Shown here piece after piece: positions 44,119 to 51,669 of a stretch of DNA of 64,000 bases. The notes beneath the pieces are model-generated. The model did not search any database. It was not told the DNA's origin and saw only the letters and a program-made list of their open reading frames with translations. Each line of letters begins with the position of its first letter. The first letter of the stretch is position 1. The DNA lies in NCBI GenBank assembly GCA_045534635.1, contig JAZSKB010000011.1, positions 35,746 through 99,745 of the forward strand, read 5' to 3'. The translations under genes were made by a program, and so were the position numbers. Origin of the DNA: UBA1205 sp045534635 (lineage in GTDB: Bacteria; Bacteroidota; Bacteroidia; Bacteroidales; WCHB1-69).

Positions 44119-44853
44119 ATGATAGATAGTAATAAAAGTATTGTAGTAAATCATTTATCCAAATATTTTGGGGATTTTGCTGCTGTTGATGATATTTCAT
44201 TTCAGGTTGGCAAAGGAGAAATTTTTGGTTTTTTGGGAGCGAATGGGGCTGGGAAAACCACTACGATTCGTATGTTGTGTGGTTTGTTGATGCCAACTTC
44301 TGGAGAATTGAAAGTTGCAGGTTATGATGTTGTAAATCAGCCGAAAGAAATAAAACAACATATAGGATACATGAGTCAAAAGTTCTCTTTATATGAAGAC
44401 CTTACGGTTATGGAAAATATGGAACTTTTTGGCACTATATATGGAATGGAAAAAAAGAAATTAAAACAACGAATGCTCAATATTGTAGCACGTTTACAAA
44501 TGAGAGATTTTGTCAAAGAAAGAGTTGCCAATTTGCCTTTGGGACGACGACAAAAATTGGCATTTGCTACCGCTATTTTGCACGAACCGCAGGTGTTGTT
44601 TTTAGATGAGCCAACAAGTGGAGTTGACCCTCTCACGCGTAGAGAATTTTGGAATATGATTTACGAAACAGCAGAACGAGGTGTTACTATATTGATTACT
44701 ACTCATTATATGGACGAAGCAGAATATTGTAATCGTTTGTGTATCATGAGAAATGGAAAAATTGAAATTGTTGGTAATCCGATATTATTAAAAGAGGCAA
44801 CAAATTCAAAATCTATTGACGAAGTTTTTCATAAAACCATTAACAAAAACTAA
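44119..44853 (+). CDS. ABC transporter ATP-binding protein
   Basis: The protein has 244 residues. Walker A is GANGAGKTT, the Q-loop lies in MSQKFSLYEDLTV, the signature is altered to LPLGRRQKLAFA, and Walker B is VLFLDEPTSGVDP with the H-loop in ITTHYMDEAEYC. This is the drug-export/ABC-2 type ATPase that partners the next gene. The LPLGRRQK signature departs from the usual LSGGQ, as in other members of this subgroup. Substrate unknown. Confidence 0.92.
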   Translation: MIDSNKSIVVNHLSKYFGDFAAVDDISFQVGKGEIFGFLGANGAGKTTTIRMLCGLLMPTSGELKVAGYDVVNQPKEIKQHIGYMSQKFSLYEDLTVMENMELFGTIYGMEKKKLKQRMLNIVARLQMRDFVKERVANLPLGRRQKLAFATAILHEPQVLFLDEPTSGVDPLTRREFWNMIYETAERGVTILITTHYMDEAEYCNRLCIMRNGKIEIVGNPILLKEATNSKSIDEVFHKTINKN

Positions 44854-44858
44854 CATCA

Positions 44859-45962
44859 ATGAAAAGTTTTAAAGCAATTTTGCTCAAAGAATGTCGGCAT
44901 ATATATAGGGATTACAAAACATTATTTTTCATTTTTTTAATGCCTATTGTTTTGGTTTTGTTGTTTGGTTATACCATTAGAAATGAAATCAATAATGCAG
45001 ATTTTGCAGTATTGGATAATTCTAAATCGGTAACGTCTCGACAGATTATCAATAATTTAAAATCTTCTGATTATTTTTCTTTAAAATCAGTTGTACAGAC
45101 CTCAGACCAAATAGAAGAGGTGTTTAAGCGATACAATGTTCGTTTGTTGATAGTTTTTCCTGATGATTTTGAACAAAAATATTTGAGAGGAGAGGCTTGT
45201 AGTATGCAATTAATAGCAGATGCTTCCGATTTGAATGTAGCGACAACGGTGATAAATTATGCTACACAAGTTATCAATTCTTCATTAAAACCTACATTGC
45301 CAAGTGCGAATATTGCTCCGATAGATATTAGGGTAAAAATGCAATACAACCCTCAATTGGAAAGTGCATATATGTTTATTCCCGGAAATATTGCTTTGAT
45401 TATGGTTTTGGTTACCACATTAATGACTTCAATTGCTATTTCTAAAGAACGGGAATTGGGTACTTGGAGAATGTTAGTGATAACTCCTTCCAATCAATTG
45501 TTGTTAGTATTGGGAAAAATTCTTCCTTATATGGTTATTTCCCTTATTTGTACCGCTATTGTTATTGTTTTAGGTATTGTTATTTTTGATATGCCTATGC
45601 GGGGAAATGTTGCTTTACTTATTTTATTGTGTTTTCTTTTTATGTTGACCGCTTGTTCTTTGGGGGTACTTATTGCGGTGCTTACTAAAACACAGCAAGT
45701 AGCAATGCTTTCTTGTATGTTAGGCTTTTTTCTTCCTACATTATTATTGTCCAATTTTATTTTTCCAATAGAAAATATGCCTATTCCGTTGCAAATATTA
45801 TCTCATTTGATTCCTGCAAAATGGTTTATTGTTGCATTACGCAATATTATGGTTAGAGGTGCGGGGTTGGAATTGATGTGGTTGCCGGTTACCATTTTAT
45901 TGGGGTTAACCATTGTTTTGATGACATTAAGCGTATGGCGATTGAGTCGAAAATCGGTATAG
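44859..45962 (+). CDS. ABC-2 type permease
   Basis: The protein has 367 residues: one helix near the N-terminus (about 20-40), a large extracytoplasmic domain (about 45-170), and five or six clustered helices from residue 175. The pattern SISKERELGTWRMLVITP between helices is the hallmark of the YhhJ/ABC2_membrane family. It starts 5 bases after its ATPase. The pair probably exports a drug, lipid or surface-linked compound. No membrane-fusion or outer-membrane factor is adjacent. Confidence 0.9.
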   Translation: MKSFKAILLKECRHIYRDYKTLFFIFLMPIVLVLLFGYTIRNEINNADFAVLDNSKSVTSRQIINNLKSSDYFSLKSVVQTSDQIEEVFKRYNVRLLIVFPDDFEQKYLRGEACSMQLIADASDLNVATTVINYATQVINSSLKPTLPSANIAPIDIRVKMQYNPQLESAYMFIPGNIALIMVLVTTLMTSIAISKERELGTWRMLVITPSNQLLLVLGKILPYMVISLICTAIVIVLGIVIFDMPMRGNVALLILLCFLFMLTACSLGVLIAVLTKTQQVAMLSCMLGFFLPTLLLSNFIFPIENMPIPLQILSHLIPAKWFIVALRNIMVRGAGLELMWLPVTILLGLTIVLMTLSVWRLSRKSV

Positions 45963-46104
45963 TTGCATTTTTTTGACTTGTTTTTTTATCCTTTTTAACT
46001 AAAAAGATAAAAAATAATTAATTGATATATAGGTAAATAATCTTTTTTTTAGATAATTTTCAAAAAAAAATGCTCAAATATTGTTTTTGTATTGAAAAAA
46101 GTTG

Positions 46105-46112
46105 TACTTTTG
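46105..46112 (+). promoter_or_regulatory. Promoter -7 box of tRNA-Asn
   Basis: TACTTTTG about 30 bases before the tRNA, with TTTTTG as a -33 candidate near 46084. Confidence 0.65.
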
Positions 46113-46141
46113 CATTCGTCAAAACGTAATGAGTTAGACAT

Positions 46142-46215
46142 TCCTCCTTAGCTCAGTTGGTTAGAGCATCTGACTGTTAATCAGAGGGTCGCTGGTTCAA
46201 GTCCAGCAGGGGGAG
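46142..46215 (+). tRNA. tRNA-Asn (anticodon GTT)
   Basis: The acceptor stem TCCTCCT pairs with AGGGGGA (one G-U pair). The D-arm TAGCTCAGTTGGTTAGAGC, the anticodon arm with GTT at 46176-46178, and the T-arm GGTTCAAGTCC are all complete. The discriminator is G at 46215 and the terminal CCA is not encoded. A terminator hairpin follows immediately. Confidence 0.95.
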
Positions 46216-46217
46216 CA

Positions 46218-46243
46218 AAGTCGGCAGAAAGGCCGACTTTTTT
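46218..46243 (+). terminator. Terminator after tRNA-Asn
   Basis: AAGTCGGC and GCCGACTT form an 8-bp stem with a 6-base loop and a T run. Confidence 0.88.
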
Positions 46244-46277
46244 GTTTAATGTTTTTATAATTTATTTTGAATTTGAT

Positions 46278-47252
46278 ATGAAAAAGGTTATCGGAATAGG
46301 TAATGCTCTTGTTGATGTTTTAGTGCAACTTAATGATGAGGCGATTTTGTCTCAATACCAATTGCCAAAAGGTGGAATGCAGTTGATAGATTTTGCTACT
46401 GCACAACAATTGGGAAAACAATTGGAATCTTTACCAAAGAGTTTTGTTTCTGGTGGTTCGGCTGCTAATACTATTTGCGGATTAGCCTCTTTGGGTGTTG
46501 ATACTGCTTTTGTTGGGAAAGTGTGCAACGATGAATATGGTAAACAATATACACAAAATCTTGTTTCTTGGGGGGTAAAACCTTTAATGATAGAAGGCAA
46601 TAATATGTCTGGATTTTGTACCGCTTTGATTTCTCCTGACGGAGAAAGAACTATGGCTACTTTTTTAGGTGCTGCCGCAGAACTAAAAGATATTGAAATC
46701 AATGACGATATTTTTAGTGGTTACGATATTTTGCATGTTGAAGGATATCTTTTGCAAAATCATGCTTTGATGAAAACCATTTTACAAAAAGCAAAAAACA
46801 ATGGTTTGGAGATTGCTTTGGATATGGCAAGTTTTAATGTTGTGGAAGATAATCTTGAATTTTTACAACAGATTGTAAATGAATATGTTGATATTGTTTT
46901 TGCCAATGAAGATGAAGCATTTGCTTATACCAAATTGAATCCGATGGACGCTTTGAATTGTATTGCTCAACAATGTAAAATTGCTGTTGTGAAAGTAGGT
47001 GCTAAAGGTTCTTTGGTGCAAGAAAATGATAAAATTGTTTCTCTTGAGGCTTTTCCTGCTCAACGGATTGATACCACAGGGGCAGGGGATTTGTATGCTA
47101 CTGGATTTTTATATGGGTATGTTGCTAATTTTGATTTAGAACGTTCTGCTAAAATAGCCTCATATATATCCTCAATGTCTGTGGAGGTTATCGGTACAAA
47201 GTTTACTGAACAACAATGGAAACAAATTATTGATACGATAAATCAATTTTAA
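46278..47252 (+). CDS. PfkB-family carbohydrate/adenosine-type kinase
   Basis: The protein has 324 residues. It starts MKKVIGIGNALVDVLVQL, has the SGGSAANTICGLASLG substrate-binding glycine pair, and the DTTGAGDLYATGFLYG anion hole with the catalytic Asp. Close relatives in Bacteroidota are annotated as adenosine or ribokinase-like kinases; the precise substrate is open. A longer reading frame begins at 46242 inside the tRNA terminator T run, so the ATG at 46278 is taken as start. A strong terminator follows. Confidence 0.88.
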   Translation: MKKVIGIGNALVDVLVQLNDEAILSQYQLPKGGMQLIDFATAQQLGKQLESLPKSFVSGGSAANTICGLASLGVDTAFVGKVCNDEYGKQYTQNLVSWGVKPLMIEGNNMSGFCTALISPDGERTMATFLGAAAELKDIEINDDIFSGYDILHVEGYLLQNHALMKTILQKAKNNGLEIALDMASFNVVEDNLEFLQQIVNEYVDIVFANEDEAFAYTKLNPMDALNCIAQQCKIAVVKVGAKGSLVQENDKIVSLEAFPAQRIDTTGAGDLYATGFLYGYVANFDLERSAKIASYISSMSVEVIGTKFTEQQWKQIIDTINQF

Positions 47253-47280
47253 CAAGCAATAACATATTGAAACTGATTAA

Positions 47281-47313
47281 AACAAGATAGTATCACTATC
47301 TTGTTTTTTTTTT
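47281..47313 (+). terminator. Terminator after the PfkB kinase
   Basis: An 11-bp perfect stem (AACAAGATAGT with ACTATCTTGTT, loop ATC) is followed by nine T. Confidence 0.9.
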
Positions 47314-47350
47314 GCAACGTTGTTGCTTTTATATTTTTTATTCTCTCGGC

Positions 47351-47377
47351 TGTCTTCGACAGGCTCAGACACCGAAA
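47351..47377 (+). repeat. 27-bp interspersed repeat, copy 1
   Basis: TGTCTTCGACAGGCTCAGAC followed by ACCGAAA. Near-identical copies lie at 51481-51507 (opposite strand), 63392-63418 and 63487-63513. The CTTCGACAGGCTCAG core is a common bacterial intergenic repeat. Confidence 0.85.
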
Positions 47378-47432
47378 AATATAGAGAATGAAAAAAAATC
47401 TAAAACAAAAAATTTGTATTAAAAAAAAGTTG

Positions 47433-47567
47433 TATCTTTGCAAATAGGAATTAGCAGTTTATTTTTATATACTGTTAATAGAGTTAAAAATGCAGATGAC
47501 TGCTGTGCGGGTTATTTGCATTTTTTTTGAAAAATTTTAATAAATATTTATAAAATAAAAAAAATAT
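47433..47567 (+). promoter_or_regulatory. Promoter and structured leader of the BspA-like gene (leader copy 1)
   Basis: A TATCTTTG box (47433-47440) begins a leader of about 120 bases. Stem 1 pairs TTAGCAGT (47451-47458) with ACTGTTAA (47471-47478). Stem 2 pairs AAAAATGCA (47486-47494) with TGCATTTTT (47517-47525), enclosing a conserved GAC-GCTGTG loop and ending in a T run like an attenuator. The same design recurs at 63580-63714 with paired changes in stem 1. The 45 bases before the ATG are almost identical in both copies. Confidence 0.7.
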
Positions 47568-50500
47568 ATGGCAAAAAAGAAAGTTAAAAAAATAAGTTTA
47601 GCAACTATTTTGTTGTTGTTTGCTCACAATGTTTGGGCGTATGATTTTTATAGTGGTGGTTTGTATTACAATATTACAAGTGATACTACGGTAGAAGTTA
47701 CGGATAAAGGTAACTCTAACTCTTATTCAGGAAATATAACCATACCTGATACGGTATCGTATAATAATAAAATTTATTCCGTAACAAGTATAGGGTCTTC
47801 TGCGTTTCTTAGTTGTAGCGGCTTAACTTCCATAACAATCCCCAATTCTGTAATAAGCATAGGGGGGGCTGCGTTTTATGGTTGTAGCGGCTTAACATCC
47901 GTAACAATAGGCAATTCTGTAACAAGTATATGGTCTTCTGCGTTTTCTCATTGTATAGGCTTAACTTCCGTAACAATAGGCAATTCCGTTACAAGCATAG
48001 GGGAGGATGCGTTTTCTCATTGTACAGGCTTAACTTCCGTAACAATAGGTAATTCCGTAACAAGTATAGGGGATGATGCATTTTATGGTTGTAGCGGCTT
48101 AACTTCCGTAACAATAGGTAATTCCGTAACAAGTATAGGGTCTTTTGCATTTTATGGTTGTAGCGGCTTAACTTCCGTAATAATACCTAATTCCGTTACA
48201 AGCATAGGGAATGATGCGTTTTATGGTTGTAGCGGCTTAACTTCCGTAACAATCCCCAATTCCGTTACAAGCATAGGGGATTGGGCGTTTTATGGTTGTA
48301 GTGGTTTAACTTCCGTAACAATAGGTAATTCCGTTACAAGCATAGGGGAGTATGTCTTTGCTGCTTGTTGTAGCTTAACCACAATTGTAGTAGATAGTGG
48401 TAATCCTAAATATGATTCACGAGATAATTGTAATGCAATAATAGAAACCGCAACCAATACCTTGATAATAGGTTGTAAAAAAACAATTATCCCCAATTCT
48501 GTTACAAGCATAGGGTTTTCTGCGTTTTATAATTGCTGTGGCTTAACTTCAATAACGATTCCCAATTCCGTTACAAGCATAGGGGATGTGGCGTTTTCTG
48601 GTTGTAGCGACTTAATTTCCGTAACAATCCCCAATTCCGTTACAAGCATAGGGTTTTCTGCGTTTTCTGGTTTACCCAATTTGATATATTATGGACCTGC
48701 CTATAACGGTGGGTATATTTGGGGAGCCTTATGTTTAAATGGATATGAAGAAGATAGTCTTATCTATACAAGTTCTGCCAAAGATACGTTGTGTGGAGCC
48801 CATAAGGCAATTACTAATGCAAATATCCCCAATTCCGTTACAAGCATAGGGAATTCTGCGTTTTCTCATTGTATAGGCTTAACTTCCGTAACAATAGGCA
48901 ATTCCGTTACAAGCATAGGGGAGGATGCGTTTTCTCATTGTACAGGCTTAACTTCCGTAACAATCCCTAATTCCGTTACAAGCATAGGGGATTGGGCGTT
49001 TAATTCTTGTACAGGCTTAACTTCCGTAACAATAGGCAATTCTGTAACAAGCATAGGGGATTGGGCGTTTAATTCTTGTACTGGCTTAACATCCGTAACA
49101 ATAGGCAATTCCGTTACAAGCATAGGGAATTCAGCGTTTGCTTATTGTCGCGGTTTAACTTCTATAACAATCCCCAATTCTGTAACAAGCATAGGAAATT
49201 CTGCGTTTAATTTTTGTACAGGCTTAACATCCGTAACAATAGGCAATTCCGTTACAAGCATAGGAAATTCTGCGTTTAATTCTTGTACTGGCTTAACTTC
49301 CATAACAATAGGTAATTCCGTTACAAGCATAGGGGAGTATGTCTTTGCTGCTTGTTGTAGCTTAACCACAATTGTAGTAGATAGTGATAACCCTAAATAT
49401 GATTCACGAGATAATTGTAATGCAATAATAGAGACCGCAACCAATACCTTGATAGTAGGTTGTAAAAATACAATTATCCCCAATTCCGTTACAAGCATAG
49501 GGAATTCTGCGTTTGCTGAATGTACTGGCTTAACTTCCGTAACAATCCCCAATTCTGTAACAAGCATAGGAAATTCTGCGTTTAATTCTTGTACTGGCTT
49601 AACTTCCATAACAATCCCAAATTCCGTAACAAGCATAGGGGAGGCTGCGTTTTATGGTTGTAGTGGTTTAACTTCTGTAACAATAGGTAATTCCGTAACA
49701 AGCATAGGAAATAGGGCGTTTTATAACTGTTATGGTTTAATTTCCGTAACAATCCCCAATTCCGTAACAAGCATAGGGAATTCTGCATTTTATGGTTTAC
49801 CCAATTTGATATATTATGGACCAGCTTATAATGATGGGTCTAATTGGGGAGCTTTATGTTTAAATGCTTATGTAGAAGATAGTCTTATCTATACAAGTTC
49901 CGCCAAAGATACTTTGTGTGGAGCCCATAAGGCAATTACTAATGCAAATATTCCCAATTCCGTAATAAGCATAGGGAATTCAGCGTTTGCTTATTGTAGT
50001 GGCTTAACTTCTATAACAATCCCCAATTCTGTAACAAGCATAGGGGATAGGGCGTTTAATTCTTGTACTGGCTTAACTTCCGTAACAATAGGCAATTCCG
50101 TTACAAGCATAGTGGGTGGGGTGTTTAATGATTGTACTGGCTTAACTTCCGTAACAATAGGTAATTCCGTTACAAGCATAGGGGAGGATGTTTTTGCTGC
50201 TTGTTGTAGTTTAACCACAATTGTAGTAGATAGTGGTAACCCTAAATATGATTCACGAGATAATTGTAATGCAATAATAGAGACCGCAACCAATACCTTG
50301 ATAGTAGGTTGTAAAAATACAATTATCCCCAATTCCGTTACAAGCATAGGGAATTCAGCGTTTGCTTATTGTCGCGGTTTAACTTCTATAACAATCCCCA
50401 ATTCTGTAACAAGCATAGGAAATTCTGCGTTTAGGGATTGTAGTGGCTTAATCTCCGTAACAATAGGCAATTCCGTTACAAGCATAGGGAATTATGCGTT

Positions 50501-51407
50501 TTGGGGGTGTAGTGGCTTAATCTCCGTAACAATAGGCAATTCCGTTACAAGCATAGGGAATTATGCGTTTTATTATTGTAGTGGCTTAATCTCCGTAACA
50601 ATCCCTAATTCCGTTACAAGCATAGGGAATTCTGCGTTTTTTGGTTGTAGCGGCTTAACTTCCGTAACAATAGGCAATTCCGTAACAAGCATAGGGGAAG
50701 GAGCGTTTTGGGGGTGTAGTGGCTTAACCTCCGTAACAATCCCAAATTCCGTAACAAGCATAGGGAATTATGCGTTTTGTGGTTGTATTGGCTTAACTTC
50801 CGTAACATTTCTTGGGTCTAATACTTCTTTATCATCAGATGTATTTGGAGGAGTTCCATATTCCATACCAATATATATTCCTTGTGGTAGTTTATCTTGG
50901 TATAGTAGTCAATCTGGGCTTTCTGGTTTTTCAAATAAGATAGAACAACTTTCATATAAATATACAGTATTTTCACAAGATACAACAATGGGAAATGTGG
51001 CAAGTATAACAACATCAATTTGCACCGATTCTACATGGACAATTTCCGCAACAGCCAATTATGGTTACCATTTCACACAATGGAGTGATGGTAATACGCA
51101 AAATCCAAGAAGTATTATTGTAACGCAGGATACAATCTTAATAGCGTATTTTGCCAAAGGAACCACAGAAATAGAAGAAGTTGGCAAAGTAAATAATGCT
51201 GTTCACTTGTATCCCAACCCATCCAAAACAATGTTAAATATCGAAAATGCCACAGAAAATGTTCAAATATTCGATATAAGCGGTCGTATGCTTATGAGCA
51301 TAGAAAATAAAGAAACAAACTTGTTAGAAATCAATGTTTCCCACTTGTCAAAAGGAATGTATTTTGTAAAAGTGGGCAACTATACTACCAAGTTTGTAAA
51401 AGAGTAG
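47568..51407 (+). CDS. BspA-like leucine-rich-repeat surface protein with T9SS sorting domain
   Basis: The protein has 1279 residues. A signal peptide (MAKKKVKKISLATILLLFAHNVWA) precedes several dozen LRR_5 units with the core NSVTSIGxxAFxxCxGLTSVTI. Two larger modules interrupt them: EYVFAACCSLTTIVVDS occurs three times (DNA near 48345, 49332 and 50180), and GLPNLIYYGPAYN occurs twice (near 48667 and 49795). A repeat-like domain near 1150-1200 (YTVFSQDTTMGNVASI) leads to a C-terminal type A sorting domain (VHLYPNPSKTMLNIEN, KGMYFVKVGNYTTKFVKE). BspA-like proteins bind host matrix, bacteria or polysaccharides. The type IX system would export and anchor it. Ligand unknown. Confidence 0.92.
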   Translation: MAKKKVKKISLATILLLFAHNVWAYDFYSGGLYYNITSDTTVEVTDKGNSNSYSGNITIPDTVSYNNKIYSVTSIGSSAFLSCSGLTSITIPNSVISIGGAAFYGCSGLTSVTIGNSVTSIWSSAFSHCIGLTSVTIGNSVTSIGEDAFSHCTGLTSVTIGNSVTSIGDDAFYGCSGLTSVTIGNSVTSIGSFAFYGCSGLTSVIIPNSVTSIGNDAFYGCSGLTSVTIPNSVTSIGDWAFYGCSGLTSVTIGNSVTSIGEYVFAACCSLTTIVVDSGNPKYDSRDNCNAIIETATNTLIIGCKKTIIPNSVTSIGFSAFYNCCGLTSITIPNSVTSIGDVAFSGCSDLISVTIPNSVTSIGFSAFSGLPNLIYYGPAYNGGYIWGALCLNGYEEDSLIYTSSAKDTLCGAHKAITNANIPNSVTSIGNSAFSHCIGLTSVTIGNSVTSIGEDAFSHCTGLTSVTIPNSVTSIGDWAFNSCTGLTSVTIGNSVTSIGDWAFNSCTGLTSVTIGNSVTSIGNSAFAYCRGLTSITIPNSVTSIGNSAFNFCTGLTSVTIGNSVTSIGNSAFNSCTGLTSITIGNSVTSIGEYVFAACCSLTTIVVDSDNPKYDSRDNCNAIIETATNTLIVGCKNTIIPNSVTSIGNSAFAECTGLTSVTIPNSVTSIGNSAFNSCTGLTSITIPNSVTSIGEAAFYGCSGLTSVTIGNSVTSIGNRAFYNCYGLISVTIPNSVTSIGNSAFYGLPNLIYYGPAYNDGSNWGALCLNAYVEDSLIYTSSAKDTLCGAHKAITNANIPNSVISIGNSAFAYCSGLTSITIPNSVTSIGDRAFNSCTGLTSVTIGNSVTSIVGGVFNDCTGLTSVTIGNSVTSIGEDVFAACCSLTTIVVDSGNPKYDSRDNCNAIIETATNTLIVGCKNTIIPNSVTSIGNSAFAYCRGLTSITIPNSVTSIGNSAFRDCSGLISVTIGNSVTSIGNYAFWGCSGLISVTIGNSVTSIGNYAFYYCSGLISVTIPNSVTSIGNSAFFGCSGLTSVTIGNSVTSIGEGAFWGCSGLTSVTIPNSVTSIGNYAFCGCIGLTSVTFLGSNTSLSSDVFGGVPYSIPIYIPCGSLSWYSSQSGLSGFSNKIEQLSYKYTVFSQDTTMGNVASITTSICTDSTWTISATANYGYHFTQWSDGNTQNPRSIIVTQDTILIAYFAKGTTEIEEVGKVNNAVHLYPNPSKTMLNIENATENVQIFDISGRMLMSIENKETNLLEINVSHLSKGMYFVKVGNYTTKFVKE
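47805..50816 (+). repeat. Near-identical tandem LRR-coding DNA repeats
   Basis: Units of about 69 bases with highly conserved DNA (for example TTCCGTTACAAGCATAGGG) run through the gene. Larger modules repeat at about 990, 850 and 1130 bases. Such identity favours unequal recombination and length change. Confidence 0.85.
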
Positions 51408-51454
51408 TTTTTGTGTGTTTTTTTTCATAAGATTTTAATTTTTATAAAGCAACT

Positions 51455-51483
51455 CCCCGCAATTTGCGGGGATTGTTTTTTTT
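51455..51483 (+). terminator. Terminator after the BspA-like gene
   Basis: CCCCGCA, loop ATT, TGCGGGG, then ATTG and a T run. Confidence 0.88.
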
Positions 51484-51507
51484 CGGTGTCTGAGCCTGCC
51501 GAAGACA
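51481..51507 (-). repeat. 27-bp interspersed repeat, copy 2 (inverted)
   Basis: The minus-strand sequence matches the copy at 47351-47377 apart from GACAGG/GGCAGG. With it, this copy brackets the BspA-like gene in opposite orientation. Confidence 0.85.
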
Positions 51508-51616
51508 ACCGCAATTATACGAATTGGTAATACAAGGAAATTATAATTGATATTCCAGATTACAAATGCCTGAACGGAGGATTTTGTAATTTGTTAGAGT
51601 AGTTTTTTTATATTTA

Positions 51617-51650
51617 TAAAAAAAAGTTGCCCTTTCGGGCAACTTTTTTT
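51617..51650. terminator. Bidirectional terminator between the BspA-like and M16 genes
   Basis: AAAAGTTGCCC, loop TTTC, GGGCAACTTTT with A and T runs on both sides can stop transcription from either direction. Confidence 0.85.
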
Positions 51651-51669
51651 GTTATTTTATTGTTATGGA

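Noticed and set aside
46142..46215. tRNA-Asn as an attachment site for the defence island
   Set aside because: It lies more than 2 kb from the island edge, with core-like genes between, and no repeat of its 3' end was seen at the island's other side.
46242..46277. N-terminal extension of the PfkB kinase
   Set aside because: It begins in the T run of the tRNA terminator and has no homology; the ATG at 46278 starts the conserved fold.
48290..50808. Several open frames antisense to the BspA-like gene (repeating a MLVTEL-type peptide)
   Set aside because: They are caused by the periodic DNA repeats of the sense gene, have no promoter or signal, and match the repeat unit read backwards.
47805..50816. 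Regular repeats that could suggest a CRISPR array
   Set aside because: The repeats are in-frame coding units without unique spacers, and the translation gives LRR_5 repeats. No cas genes are present.
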